From a virus: a stretch of DNA of 64,000 bases. The stretch covers positions 62,001 through 126,000 of IMG/VR virus record IMGVR_UViG_3300032220_000699, one strand, 5' to 3'. Of this stretch, positions 19,468-27,992 are shown piece after piece (positions within the stretch are counted from its first letter, which is position 1; every line of letters begins with the position of its first letter). Below the pieces are notes generated by a model that saw only the letters and a program-made list of their open reading frames with translations, made no database searches and was not told the DNA's origin. Position numbers and translations under genes: made by a program.

Positions 19468-20883
19468 TCACTTACTATTAACAAATACCTGTAAGGATGT
19501 GTGAGCAGTTAAACTAACAGTTTGACTGCGTTGAGACATAACAGGACTCGGATTTGGATTACTATAACTGATGATAGCCATATGAATAACGCCGAAGACT
19601 TCAGTAATACCACCACCTTTATCTTCGTACAAAATTTTACATTTAGCAGCTGGGTATATAAAATCATGGTCTAAGTTGCTAACCTCAACTTTAATATAGT
19701 TCCCATTCTTACGTAGAAGGTCTGCAGTCAATTTAAACTGATTACCTGACACACTCTTATTAGGTGCAAAATTAAGACCGTCAGAACGCGATTTAAAGAT
19801 AACTTCAGAGCTAAGTTCATTACGTTTAAACTTAGGACCAGATTCAGTCATTTCAACAGGTTTCTTCATAAAGCTATTGGCGTTAGACATTCTAAAACCA
19901 CTACCTGAAGACATCACAGAAGTTTCTTTGTTATCACTGATCTTGGATATGTTATGCGGCAATATTCTAAGAACTTTATCTTTATACTTATAGGTGTTAT
20001 CACCACCAGAGTGACTTGACGAAATAGGAGCAAAGAACATTGTCTTAAACTCTGATTTTTGATATTTGTCTCCATTGTAGAGACTATAAATAAACATATT
20101 CTTTTTATAAGTATAAGGGTCAGTTCCAAACTTCTGAACATAACATCCTATACCACCGTTATAAACACCAATATTCTTTTCTTGAATTAACTCAGGAAGT
20201 TCAATAATTCGTGTGAATGAAGGAACAGTGACTGCCTTTAAATTATCGGAGTTATCTGGTTCTTCAATATCAATACCATCTAGAGCTGGTTTATTTTCAA
20301 TAAGTATCTTATTGGATTGTTCTGAGATTAGACTCTTAAAGAAAGTCGCAATCCCCATGTCTTTATTACCATTGATACCTTTATCAAAGTTACCTTGAGT
20401 CGTTTTTATCCGCAATGTTTCAACCGAACGATCTAACAACTGAAAAGTAACAATCAACGGCATCTGATTATTTAAATCATCTTTTGTTTGTTTAATAGTG
20501 TTAGGAACAGAACTATTCTTTTCTAATAAGTAAACACCCTTATAACGTTCTTTAACAGTTAAAGGTGAACCATTGGTTTGACGAAGTTGTTTCGTCGTAA
20601 TAATAGTGATTTCGATATTATCGAGTTTATCGTAAACATCATATAAGAAAGTACCAGGAGGTATGCTCAGTTTAACTTCAATATAGTCAGAAATATTTTC
20701 AATATAATCTCTAACAATATAGATATCAACAAGAGCAATACCATCAGTATAATCTAAGTCTTTTTCATCTGTATGCAGTTTTGTTTCGAAAGCAAAAATT
20801 GCATCATAATCTTGAGCTGGATTCTCGATGATGTCCTGAATATCTGGATAGAGCATCGAGGATTCTACGGACATTGCAGACAT
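19468..20883 (-). CDS. Probable baseplate or tail hub protein
   Basis: 471 aa from the ATG at 20883 (GGGA ahead). The protein is beta-rich, with a middle low-complexity part (SSSHSGG, MSSGSGFRMSN) and a C-terminal region (KVEVSNLDHDFIYPAAKCKI) that resembles hub or baseplate domains of contractile tails. It leads a four-gene unit. The resemblance is general, so treat the call as tentative; another virion protein is possible. Confidence 0.35.
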   Translation of the reverse strand: MSAMSVESSMLYPDIQDIIENPAQDYDAIFAFETKLHTDEKDLDYTDGIALVDIYIVRDYIENISDYIEVKLSIPPGTFLYDVYDKLDNIEITIITTKQLRQTNGSPLTVKERYKGVYLLEKNSSVPNTIKQTKDDLNNQMPLIVTFQLLDRSVETLRIKTTQGNFDKGINGNKDMGIATFFKSLISEQSNKILIENKPALDGIDIEEPDNSDNLKAVTVPSFTRIIELPELIQEKNIGVYNGGIGCYVQKFGTDPYTYKKNMFIYSLYNGDKYQKSEFKTMFFAPISSSHSGGDNTYKYKDKVLRILPHNISKISDNKETSVMSSGSGFRMSNANSFMKKPVEMTESGPKFKRNELSSEVIFKSRSDGLNFAPNKSVSGNQFKLTADLLRKNGNYIKVEVSNLDHDFIYPAAKCKILYEDKGGGITEVFGVIHMAIISYSNPNPSPVMSQRSQTVSLTAHTSLQVFVNSK

Positions 20884-20927
20884 AATAATCCCAGAATGAT
20901 AGGTCAAATCATGAATAGGATAAGTTA

Positions 20928-20963
20928 AAAAAAAAAAAGCACCAGAGTGTTACCTCCGGTGTC
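20928..20963 (-). terminator. Rho-independent terminator
   Basis: The stem CACCGGAG/CTCTGGTG is followed on the minus strand by a run of about twelve T. It ends the 94-aa gene unit. Confidence 0.8.
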
Positions 20964-20967
20964 TTTT

Positions 20968-21252
20968 TTATTCTGGTTGACTTAAATCTAAAGACTTAGG
21001 AAGTTTGATAGTTCCATTAGCAATAGCCTTAGACAACATATCGTCTATTTCCTGTAAATCTTTCCTACGTTCTATATCGTCAGGATGCATTGGTTTTTCA
21101 TCTTCCTCGATAGGAACAGGTTTCCAATCCATCCAGCTTTGTTCTCTATATTGAAGTTGATCATGATGAACCAATACATATTGAGTAGGTCCACCTAGTC
21201 TTCCATTCCTATCGGGAACATAAGACCAAGATCTAAAGATACGTATTTCCAT
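20968..21252 (-). CDS. Small protein of unknown function
   Basis: 94 aa. The ATG at 21252 overlaps the stop of the upstream gene (TAATG), which fits translational coupling. The N-terminus is Arg/Trp/Tyr-rich and looks like a short beta-sheet domain; the C-terminal half is acidic and helical. No family is recognised. Confidence 0.4.
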   Translation of the reverse strand: MEIRIFRSWSYVPDRNGRLGGPTQYVLVHHDQLQYREQSWMDWKPVPIEEDEKPMHPDDIERRKDLQEIDDMLSKAIANGTIKLPKSLDLSQPE

Positions 21253-21482
21253 TATCTTTTCAGCACACAAACTTCATAATCACCAATAGGATTAGCTTTA
21301 TTTAATTTAGCACAATCCTCTTCAGCTTCTTTAAAATCTTCGTAGCTTGGTTTGATATTTAGCGTCATAGCAGTAAAACTTCCATGACAGGAATACGATG
21401 CATGGACTGCATCAAGTTTTGGATCTTCAACAAAATAATGAACCCAAGAAGGTCCAGCATTTTTAACAATAATATATACCAT
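21252..21482 (-). CDS. Small protein of unknown function
   Basis: 76 aa, starting 5 bases after AGGAG. It has aromatic-rich beta strands (WVHYFVEDPK) and three cysteines, with no signal. It is the first of a two-gene unit under the motif at 21508. Confidence 0.4.
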   Translation of the reverse strand: MVYIIVKNAGPSWVHYFVEDPKLDAVHASYSCHGSFTAMTLNIKPSYEDFKEAEEDCAKLNKANPIGDYEVCVLKR

Positions 21483-21507
21483 GTTTACTCCTGATTAGTA
21501 CAATCAA

Positions 21508-21516
21508 TATATATGT
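21508..21516 (-). promoter_or_regulatory. Conserved ACATATATA promoter motif
   Basis: Minus-strand GACATATATATTGATTG 26 nt upstream of the 76-aa gene start and after the reductase terminator. Confidence 0.6.
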
Positions 21517-21529
21517 CAACCATTTATTT

Positions 21530-21570
21530 TCAAATATAAAAAGAGCTACTGGTGATGCCAGTAGCTCTTC
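21530..21570 (-). terminator. Rho-independent terminator after ribonucleotide reductase
   Basis: The stem AAGAGCTACTGG/CCAGTAGCTCTT is followed on the minus strand by TTTATATTTG. Confidence 0.85.
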
Positions 21571-21577
21571 TATTTAA

Positions 21578-24088
21578 TTAACCACAGGTTCCTTCGTATC
21601 CACAAGCTTCGCAAATAGAACAACCATCACGTTTAACAAGATTATAAGCACCGCAGTCAGGACACTTTTTACCGGTTGGTGCAAGTTCCTTAACTTCAGA
21701 TGTCTCATTTTTGACTTCATTATTAGTAACAACCTCATCGACTTCATCAGTCATAGGTTCACCAGTGTCATTAACGATCTTATATTTCTTAGCCAATTTA
21801 CCTTCCTTGGTTAAGAAACCATCTTCAATCAGAGCTTGTTCAATAATATAACCCATAGCAGCGGCATCAGAACTATGCCACAGCGGAACAGGTTTGTTAT
21901 CCTTCATCTTGGTGCCATATCGAACAGTGCCATGTTCCCAACTGATCTCGCGCAGATTTTCAATCAGTTTAGTGACAGGAACACCGTAACGCGCACCAAC
22001 ACTCATCGTACGGAAAGCAGAGTCCCAAGAGGAACTGCTAACACCAAAGTTTGCTTCAAGAATAAATTCAACAGGACGACGAATAGTGATAGTACCAAAA
22101 CGAGTCTTGCGAATGATCTTCATGAAGCTAATAACAATCAGGAACTTCTTTTCACCATCGCTGGTATGGAAACGTTCCTTAATAGTAATGCTAGGCAGAG
22201 TACCATCTTTGCGTGACTCAAATGGTTGAGCATACATTTCATCGATGATCTGATCGAGTGTTTTGCCATTATCATCAAATTCTTCCTTGACGACAGGAGC
22301 GACAGTTGTCTCTTCCTTCTTAACAGAAAGAACCGCGCCCAGAATGTCATTCGGACGATAGGTGGCAAGACCTTTCAGACCAGACTTCCAAGCATACATG
22401 TACAGATCTTTAAACTTTTCATACGGATAATCAGCAGGAATATTAACTGTCTTAGAAATAGCTGTATCGATATAAGGTTGAACAGCCTTCATAATGTCAG
22501 TATGTGCTTCAACCGACATTTCCAAAGCTGTCACAAAGTTATCAGGCAACTTAGTCATGTCATGACCCATTGCACGATAATAACGCCAAGCATGGTCTGC
22601 CACTTCAAAAGTCTTCTTACTACCATCAGCCATACGCTTCAAACGGTCATAAACCCACGAGAACGGAGGTTCAATACCATTGGAAGCATTATCAGCAAAT
22701 GCCAAAGAGATCGTGCCGGTAGGAGCGATCGACAGCAGATGGGAGTTACGAATACCATGTTCAGCAATACGATCTTTGATATATTGCGGAAGCCGAGAAA
22801 TAAACTTACCTGACAAATACTTTTCTTTATCAAAGAACGGGAAAGCACCCTTTTCAATAGCAAGATCAATTGAAGTCATATATGCGGTGTCGCGCATAAC
22901 TTCAGAAACATACTTAGCAAAATCAACACCATCGGACTTGTTATACCACTTACCAAGCATGATGATTGCGTCACCAATGCCAAGGAAGCCAAGACCAATA
23001 CGGCGTTTATTCATTGCTTCTTGACGCTGCTTTTCCAGAGGCCAGGCAGTAGCGTCAAGAACATTATCCAACATACGAATAGCGATACGGACAGTATCCC
23101 TGAAGGCGTCTTCATCAAAGTAAGCTTCAGGTGTAAACGGGTTACGAACAAACTTGGTTAGATTGATGGAACCAAGATCACAGCAACCGTAAGGAGGAAG
23201 AGGTTGTTCAGCACACGGATTAGTGGCTTCAATGGTTTCGCAATAGTAAAGATTATTTTCTTCATTCATGCGATCAAGGAACAGGATACCTGGTTCGGCA
23301 AAGTCGTATGTCGACTTCATGACCAGATCCCAAAGATCAGATGCAGGAATAGTTTTCCAAACCCAGACACCTGTTGCTTCATCTAAGTAGCTATTGTTTT
23401 CTTCGATATAACCAGGACAAGGTTTAGCTTTGTGAACAAGTTGCCACATAGCTTTATCTTCAACAGCCTTCATGAACTTATCAGTCACACCGATAGATAG
23501 GTTGAAGTTATTGAATTCACCCTTGGTGCGTTTAGCTGTAATAAAACTAAAGATGTCTGGATGATCACAACGCAGAACACCCATTTGTGCTCCACGACGA
23601 CCGCCAGCAGATTCAACTGTTTCACACGAACGATCGAAAACACGCATGTAAGACAACGGACCTGATGCATGTGACTGAGTACCCTTGACGTACGCATCGA
23701 ACGGACGAATGCGACTAAAGTCATACCCCACACCACCGCCACGACGCATCGTTTCAGCAGCTTCACCCAGGGCAATATAAATAGAAGGATAACCGTCATG
23801 ATCAAAACCACTGACAGCATCACCAACTGGTTGGATAAAACAGTTAATTAAAGTAGATTCAGAGTTCATACCAGCGGCAGAATTAATGCGACCACCAGGA
23901 ATGAAACCATTCTGTTGTGCTTCAAAGAAAACAGGACCCCAATGATTAGGATCTTGCTCAATAGAAGCTAATGCAACCGCTACACGGCTTTGCAGTTGCG
24001 GAATATCTTGTTCACTACCTTTAGCATACTTCTCCATGAAGGCATCAATGCTAATTTCTTGCGGTTCAAGGTGCACAGCGGTGTTCAT
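21578..24088 (-). CDS. nrdJ: Class II (adenosylcobalamin-dependent) ribonucleotide reductase
   Basis: 836 aa from the ATG at 24088 (AAAAGGAC ahead); upstream in-frame starts lack a ribosome site. It reduces ribonucleotides to deoxyribonucleotides for phage DNA synthesis. Visible hallmarks are GGRINSAAG, the redox cysteine near STLINCF, the Cys/Glu radical site in ATNPCAEQPLPPYGCC, and APTGTISL. A C-terminal Cys cluster (CPDCGAYN, CSICEACGYEGTCG) forms a zinc ribbon and redox tail. The single-chain layout with this C-terminus matches B12-type NrdJ, so it needs host cobalamin but works with or without oxygen. No cobalamin riboswitch box is visible upstream. Confidence 0.9.
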   Translation of the reverse strand: MNTAVHLEPQEISIDAFMEKYAKGSEQDIPQLQSRVAVALASIEQDPNHWGPVFFEAQQNGFIPGGRINSAAGMNSESTLINCFIQPVGDAVSGFDHDGYPSIYIALGEAAETMRRGGGVGYDFSRIRPFDAYVKGTQSHASGPLSYMRVFDRSCETVESAGGRRGAQMGVLRCDHPDIFSFITAKRTKGEFNNFNLSIGVTDKFMKAVEDKAMWQLVHKAKPCPGYIEENNSYLDEATGVWVWKTIPASDLWDLVMKSTYDFAEPGILFLDRMNEENNLYYCETIEATNPCAEQPLPPYGCCDLGSINLTKFVRNPFTPEAYFDEDAFRDTVRIAIRMLDNVLDATAWPLEKQRQEAMNKRRIGLGFLGIGDAIIMLGKWYNKSDGVDFAKYVSEVMRDTAYMTSIDLAIEKGAFPFFDKEKYLSGKFISRLPQYIKDRIAEHGIRNSHLLSIAPTGTISLAFADNASNGIEPPFSWVYDRLKRMADGSKKTFEVADHAWRYYRAMGHDMTKLPDNFVTALEMSVEAHTDIMKAVQPYIDTAISKTVNIPADYPYEKFKDLYMYAWKSGLKGLATYRPNDILGAVLSVKKEETTVAPVVKEEFDDNGKTLDQIIDEMYAQPFESRKDGTLPSITIKERFHTSDGEKKFLIVISFMKIIRKTRFGTITIRRPVEFILEANFGVSSSSWDSAFRTMSVGARYGVPVTKLIENLREISWEHGTVRYGTKMKDNKPVPLWHSSDAAAMGYIIEQALIEDGFLTKEGKLAKKYKIVNDTGEPMTDEVDEVVTNNEVKNETSEVKELAPTGKKCPDCGAYNLVKRDGCSICEACGYEGTCG

Positions 24089-24171
24089 TATCAGTCCTTT
24101 TCTTGTGTGAAAATTTGAAGAAATCTGTAATCCAAGTGATGGATGATAAAAATAAAAAAATGAATATTCGG

Positions 24172-24206
24172 GTAAAAATAAAAAGAGAGAGAACAAGTTC
24201 TCTCTC
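24172..24206 (-). terminator. Terminator inside the reductase leader
   Basis: A perfect 10-bp stem GAGAGAGAAC/GTTCTCTCTC is followed on the minus strand by TTTTTATTTTTACCC. It lies between the previous gene's terminator and the reductase start. Confidence 0.75.
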
Positions 24207-24329
24207 GGTAAAATACCTGTTTCAACTCATAGCGATATTACCAACTTTGAGTCTCAAAACATGAAAAAATAAACTATTCCTGAATCCTTAGTGTCGTTAT
24301 TTTTGTACCTGTGTACAAGGTATTTATAG
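24172..24329 (-). ncRNA. Candidate small RNA or attenuated leader upstream of reductase
   Basis: About 150 nt of gene-free sequence bounded upstream by one terminator (24332-24368) and downstream by a second. On the minus strand it begins with CTATAAATA, then a near-palindrome ACCTTGTACACAGGT, then TTTGAGACTCAAA. It has no open frame longer than a few codons. A second terminator without a gene before it suggests either a short independent RNA or transcription attenuation of the reductase. This is inferred from layout only. Confidence 0.4.
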
Positions 24330-24331
24330 TA

Positions 24332-24368
24332 AAATAAATAAAAAATCAGAGGGCTAGATGCCCTCTGA
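24332..24368 (-). terminator. Rho-independent terminator
   Basis: The stem TCAGAGGGC/GCCCTCTGA is followed on the minus strand by TTTTTTATTTATTTT. It ends the 24.4-26.3 kb unit. Confidence 0.85.
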
Positions 24369-24373
24369 TCTTC

Positions 24374-24577
24374 TTACGTTTGACATGTCTCGCAAATAGG
24401 TCTAACGATAATAAAGTACTCTTTAGTTGAAGAGTCTTGATAGTAAAAATTAGGTTGACAATTAGCCATATAAAGAAAATCTTTCAGGCTATATACTTTT
24501 GTCTTTCTTTTAATTTCAGTGTCACATTCAGCACACTGATAGATAACTATTGCCTCAATAGTCTGTTCAATTGTCAT
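24374..24577 (-). CDS. Small zinc-ribbon-like protein
   Basis: 67 aa with two Cys pairs, CAEC (residues 15-18) and CETC near the end, spaced as in a zinc ribbon. The start overlaps the upstream gene by 11 nt. It is the last gene of a six-gene unit. The partner or target is unknown. Confidence 0.5.
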   Translation of the reverse strand: MTIEQTIEAIVIYQCAECDTEIKRKTKVYSLKDFLYMANCQPNFYYQDSSTKEYFIIVRPICETCQT

Positions 24578-24911
24578 TATGATAGTCTCTGAGATTCTTC
24601 AGACAATTATCACAGAGATGGTAAATAGGACCACAGGAACCTTCATCAGGATCTCGTGTAGCAGTTGTTTTACAATCAACAGCTTGACAATGATCACAAC
24701 TATAATTATATTCAGGATTTTCTTTAGCAGACAAGTACTTGTTATAACACTCGTCACACCAATCAATCAACTCACTACCGAATGAGTCAGTTTCCCCTAC
24801 TATACGATGTGTAGCAGGACGATCTTCATGATCATCACACATCATACCTTCAGGAACTTTAAGCTGTTGACCGGGAAGATAACTATTAGGTCCAATAACG
24901 TCAGCCATCAT
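24567..24911 (-). CDS. Cysteine-rich zinc-finger protein
   Basis: 114 aa with several paired metal ligands: CDDH near residue 25 with RPATHR after it, then CDEC, CDHC and CDNC. This is typical of small phage treble-clef or zinc-ribbon proteins that bind nucleic acid or protein. The start overlaps the upstream gene (ATGA-type). Specific function unknown. Confidence 0.55.
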   Translation of the reverse strand: MMADVIGPNSYLPGQQLKVPEGMMCDDHEDRPATHRIVGETDSFGSELIDWCDECYNKYLSAKENPEYNYSCDHCQAVDCKTTATRDPDEGSCGPIYHLCDNCLKNLRDYHNDN

Positions 24912-25300
24912 ACTTCCACAGTAATGAGTTTATTTTCTATCAGATACTTGGTAACAAATACTTCTGTATCCAAATAACACTCAACATGTTCTTTATAAAC
25001 TCCTGAGTCTATTGTGGTTTCCATATTTTCATTTGTTTTATGTACCATATCTTTATTTTTTCTAGCAAAACTATCAAACAACGTAACCTGAATATTAGGT
25101 TGCTCGTGATTAAACGGTAAACGAAGTTTTCCAATTCTTTCATTTTTATAATAGATATAGGTCGACGAGTCAAACTTCAGTCCGATTTCGTTGGACATTT
25201 CATCTACAACAAAAGTACTGTCATCATTTAAATCAAGAAATAGACCAAAGCCTTCATCACCTACATCGAAAGCACGGACATTAATGCAGCGTTCTTTCAT
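24908..25300 (-). CDS. Small protein of unknown function
   Basis: 130 aa, acidic, beta-rich (several alternating hydrophobic strands), with no signal or motif. The start follows AAAGGAG, and its stop overlaps the next start by 4 nt. Confidence 0.45.
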   Translation of the reverse strand: MKERCINVRAFDVGDEGFGLFLDLNDDSTFVVDEMSNEIGLKFDSSTYIYYKNERIGKLRLPFNHEQPNIQVTLFDSFARKNKDMVHKTNENMETTIDSGVYKEHVECYLDTEVFVTKYLIENKLITVEV

Positions 25301-25719
25301 TTTGTTACTCCTTTTTCTTCAGGGAATAGATATTCACGACACCAATCAACACGAGTTTGCATAAACTTGTGCATGTAATCAGCAATGATTTTATTATAGA
25401 ATTCTTCGATCGTAAACTTTTCATCAGGTTTAGGACCAAAGATAATACTTTCACCCAAAGGAACAATACCATTGAATGGAGCCATAATGATCTCAAGATA
25501 CAAAGTAGGTCGAGCACCTATCTCGAACTCTTTAATCTGAATCATCTCACGAAAAGCATTATCAATAACAATGAGAATATCTTTCAACCGCATATTGTTA
25601 TGGTATAAAGGACCTAGACACTCACGAAGAGATTCAACAGTAAAAGATTCTGCGTGACGTTTTGAGAAACGAAGAAGCTCGCATAAAGTTTCAGAAAAAG
25701 GTTTTTCTTTGGTTTCCAT
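25297..25719 (-). CDS. Small protein of unknown function
   Basis: 140 aa with a helical N-terminal half (CELLRFSKRHAESF) and an alpha/beta C-terminal half. It is linked by short overlaps to both neighbours in the unit, implying coupled translation. No family is recognised. Confidence 0.45.
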   Translation of the reverse strand: METKEKPFSETLCELLRFSKRHAESFTVESLRECLGPLYHNNMRLKDILIVIDNAFREMIQIKEFEIGARPTLYLEIIMAPFNGIVPLGESIIFGPKPDEKFTIEEFYNKIIADYMHKFMQTRVDWCREYLFPEEKGVTK

Positions 25720-25997
25720 TATTTCACCAGTTCAATTTCGTGTTCTCTTACAAGAACGATGTCACTATTATCAGGATAGTTTTCTATCCCGCCCTTACCA
25801 AGTTTATTTTCAAAGAAATCTTGACTTAATAACAAGTAGACCGTAAAAGGTTTACGATCAGTAAAAATATTGGTGAAACCAAAGACATACATGGTTTCAC
25901 CACGCTGAGCGGCAGCCCAGCCATTTTCATTAAATAGAGTTTCTTTAATAATAACTTTATCGTTTTGCTTAAACTTAGTTTTGATCGGCGGATGCAT
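25719..25997 (-). CDS. Small protein of unknown function
   Basis: 92 aa, apparently a compact beta-barrel-like fold (KFKQNDKVIIKE at the start resembles an SH3-type strand pattern). The start overlaps the upstream gene by 23 nt, with GAGAGG ahead. The resemblance is weak. Confidence 0.4.
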   Translation of the reverse strand: MHPPIKTKFKQNDKVIIKETLFNENGWAAAQRGETMYVFGFTNIFTDRKPFTVYLLLSQDFFENKLGKGGIENYPDNSDIVLVREHEIELVK

Positions 25998-26322
25998 TAG
26001 TAGCCTCTCTAGCTGCTTTGTTCAAAGCTTTAAGATATTCAATAATCTTTTCATCTGTCCAAGCATGAACCATAGTGTTATCTTTCGTAACATCATCTTC
26101 AGTGATAACTTTACGAATACTAGTATCAGACCAATCAATATTGACAACACGTTTGCGGTTACCAATCTCGATCAAACCAAGTGGAGTCTTAACTAACCAC
26201 CAAGGGTTAGCCATAATCATATCGACATATGCGGAAGGCCAATATTTGTTTTCAAGTTTCCATAATTTAAGAACTTTGATATCTGCAAGCAGGAACAAAG
26301 CCTTTACTTTTTCTTCAGTCAT
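25975..26322 (-). CDS. Small protein of unknown function
   Basis: 115 aa, Trp-rich in its first half (LWKLENKYWPS, NPWWLVKTP), with a helical Ala-rich C-terminus. It is the first gene of the six-gene unit, after AGGAG and the motif at 26353. Confidence 0.4.
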   Translation of the reverse strand: MTEEKVKALFLLADIKVLKLWKLENKYWPSAYVDMIMANPWWLVKTPLGLIEIGNRKRVVNIDWSDTSIRKVITEDDVTKDNTMVHAWTDEKIIEYLKALNKAAREATNASADQN

Positions 26323-26352
26323 TTATTTCTCCTGTACGTTATATACAATTAT

Positions 26353-26361
26353 TATATATGG
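26353..26361 (-). promoter_or_regulatory. Conserved ACATATATA-type promoter motif
   Basis: Minus-strand GCCATATATAATAATTG 31 nt upstream of the 115-aa gene, right after a terminator. Confidence 0.6.
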
Positions 26362-26383
26362 CATCATAGTACTTTCTAAAACA

Positions 26384-26417
26384 TAAAAAAAAAAACAAGG
26401 GACCGAAGTCCCTTGTT
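26384..26417 (-). terminator. Rho-independent terminator
   Basis: The stem AACAAGGGAC/GTCCCTTGTT is followed on the minus strand by about eleven T. Confidence 0.85.
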
Positions 26418-26418
26418 C

Positions 26419-27255
26419 TTATTTGCAAGCAAGCGTTAGCAGAATTTCTTTCATCTGTGTAACACCGCCATTACAGAAGATCAGACCAGGATGTTCACGA
26501 ACACAATCTTGGTGACCGTGATTGATGTGACCAACAATCAGAACAACATAGTCACAGTGCTTTGCCTGAGAACGAATTAGGCTTAGGTTTTCTTCTTGCT
26601 TATAAAAACGCAAGTCGAGCATTTCGCCATATTCCGATTCAGTCTGGAAAGCAACTTCTCCCATAACACCAATCACCATGACTCTTGGCAGTTGTTGTCT
26701 CTTTTGCCCTGTGATCTTGCGAGCATCTTCCAACTTCTTAGCGAAGCTTCGTTCAACATTACCGAGGGCTGTGCTTAAAGCAGCTTCAAGTTCATTGGTA
26801 AGCTGGTCTTCAAACTGCTTTGCCAAACAGCTAGCCATTTCTGAGATCTTGTCACTGAAAGTAAAACGATCAAGAATACCAGGTATTTTCTTTGGCTTGG
26901 TATAATTAGGCATTATTGGCGGAGCAACATCAGGACCTTTGTAAGTCTGTGTTGGTTGAAAACCAGTACCTAGTGATGGAAGTTTGACTTCAGGCTTTTC
27001 AACCGTTTCCTTTGGCTTTTCACCATAGAACAAAGGGTTAACAACAATCTTACCCATGGAGGCTCTTTTCTTCAGATCTTCCGAAATATTGTAAAAAGTT
27101 CCTTTTGAGTAATGTTTTTCCTTAGGAAAAAGATCTGACTGAACTTGCATAAGACAACCGACCCAGGTTGCATTTTTATTTGCATTCTGAAGAATTGCTG
27201 CATTGTGAACAAGTCTGTCAAGATCTTCTTCAGACATTCTGTATTTTTTCGTCAT
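26419..27255 (-). CDS. Coiled-coil protein with DUF2325-like C-terminal domain
   Basis: 278 aa. Residues 1-70 are basic and helical, 75-120 are Pro-rich and probably flexible, and 125-190 are helical with coiled-coil character. About 190-278 form an alpha/beta domain with RVMVIGVMG at the start, then CDYVVLIVGHINHGHQDCV and FCNGGVTQMKEIL. That order (a GG-type strand, a D-x-V strand, a His-containing turn, a closing helix) resembles DUF2325 domains, whose function is unsettled. It is a single-gene unit with its own promoter motif and terminator. Confidence 0.5.
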   Translation of the reverse strand: MTKKYRMSEEDLDRLVHNAAILQNANKNATWVGCLMQVQSDLFPKEKHYSKGTFYNISEDLKKRASMGKIVVNPLFYGEKPKETVEKPEVKLPSLGTGFQPTQTYKGPDVAPPIMPNYTKPKKIPGILDRFTFSDKISEMASCLAKQFEDQLTNELEAALSTALGNVERSFAKKLEDARKITGQKRQQLPRVMVIGVMGEVAFQTESEYGEMLDLRFYKQEENLSLIRSQAKHCDYVVLIVGHINHGHQDCVREHPGLIFCNGGVTQMKEILLTLACK

Positions 27256-27304
27256 TTAATGCTCCTTACTCATTTAAGAGTGTAGTGGTTAATATTCCAT
27301 TTAT

Positions 27305-27313
27305 TATATATGT
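27305..27313 (-). promoter_or_regulatory. Conserved ACATATATA promoter motif
   Basis: Minus-strand TTACATATATAATAAATGG about 50 nt upstream of the 278-aa gene. Confidence 0.6.
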
Positions 27314-27327
27314 AATCATAAAAAATT

Positions 27328-27364
27328 CAAAAAAAAAAAGAACTAGGTGGTTACCCACCTAGTC
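27328..27364 (-). terminator. Rho-independent terminator
   Basis: The stem ACTAGGTGG/CCACCTAGT is followed on the minus strand by a run of T. It ends the unit of the two genes at 27.4-27.9 kb. Confidence 0.85.
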
Positions 27365-27366
27365 TT

Positions 27367-27525
27367 CTATTTCTTTTTAGACTTCTTACAGTCACACTTG
27401 ATTACATCATATTCAGTCATCGATCCGATCTTATAGGCGGGTCGAAGTATTTCACCAGTATCTTTACATTTAGGACAAGGTGGTTTAGGTTTCTTTTTAA
27501 ATAGATTTTTCAACCAGTTAAACAT
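27367..27525 (-). CDS. Tiny basic zinc-motif protein
   Basis: 52 aa. The start lies 1 nt after the stop of the upstream 137-aa gene, so translation is probably coupled. It has a Lys-rich N-terminus (LKNLFKKKPKPP) and two Cys pairs, CPKC and CDC, suggesting a small zinc ribbon. It ends right at a strong terminator, which supports a real gene. Confidence 0.6.
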   Translation of the reverse strand: MFNWLKNLFKKKPKPPCPKCKDTGEILRPAYKIGSMTEYDVIKCDCKKSKKK

Positions 27526-27526
27526 T

Positions 27527-27940
27527 TTAATCATCCAGTTTAATTGTTTCAGGAGGAACTTCAGAAGGATTGAGAATTTTGTAAGTTAAAAACTCTTGAG
27601 CAGATTCTTTTATTGATTCACAGACACAAGAGATATTTCTATAGACTCCTGTGCCGTGCGATTTAGTATTATGCACACGATAAACAATATGTTCGTAATA
27701 ACCAAACCACCAATGTTTGCTAACAATTTCAATAATACCAATAGAACCATCTTCACGTTGGAAAGCAGTTCCAATAGCTGGATGATTTTTAATACGAGTA
27801 ATAAGTTCAGGTCTTGAAGTATCTTGACCTATGGCTTCTCGATATTTTCGATACTGACCATAGTTAAAACAATGCTTCATAATAACACCACCGATTAGCG
27901 GTGTTTCGAATGTATACATTTCACCATCTCTAGTTAACAT
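27527..27940 (-). CDS. Small protein of unknown function
   Basis: 137 aa with aromatic-rich strands (KHWWFGYYEHIVYRV). There is no signal and no known motif. The ATG follows AAAGGAG and the promoter motif at 27968; it is the first of a two-gene unit. Confidence 0.45.
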   Translation of the reverse strand: MLTRDGEMYTFETPLIGGVIMKHCFNYGQYRKYREAIGQDTSRPELITRIKNHPAIGTAFQREDGSIGIIEIVSKHWWFGYYEHIVYRVHNTKSHGTGVYRNISCVCESIKESAQEFLTYKILNPSEVPPETIKLDD

Positions 27941-27967
27941 GATATCTCCTTTTTATTAGTCAGTAGA

Positions 27968-27976
27968 TATATATGC
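27968..27976 (-). promoter_or_regulatory. Conserved ACATATATA-type promoter motif
   Basis: Minus-strand TGCATATATATCTACTG 28 nt upstream of the 137-aa gene. Confidence 0.55.
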
Positions 27977-27992
27977 AATTATTTAATATTCA

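Noticed and set aside
24089-24373. Cobalamin riboswitch before the B12-dependent reductase
   Set aside because: No B12-box (GCCACTG-type) or adenosylcobalamin element is visible on the minus strand.
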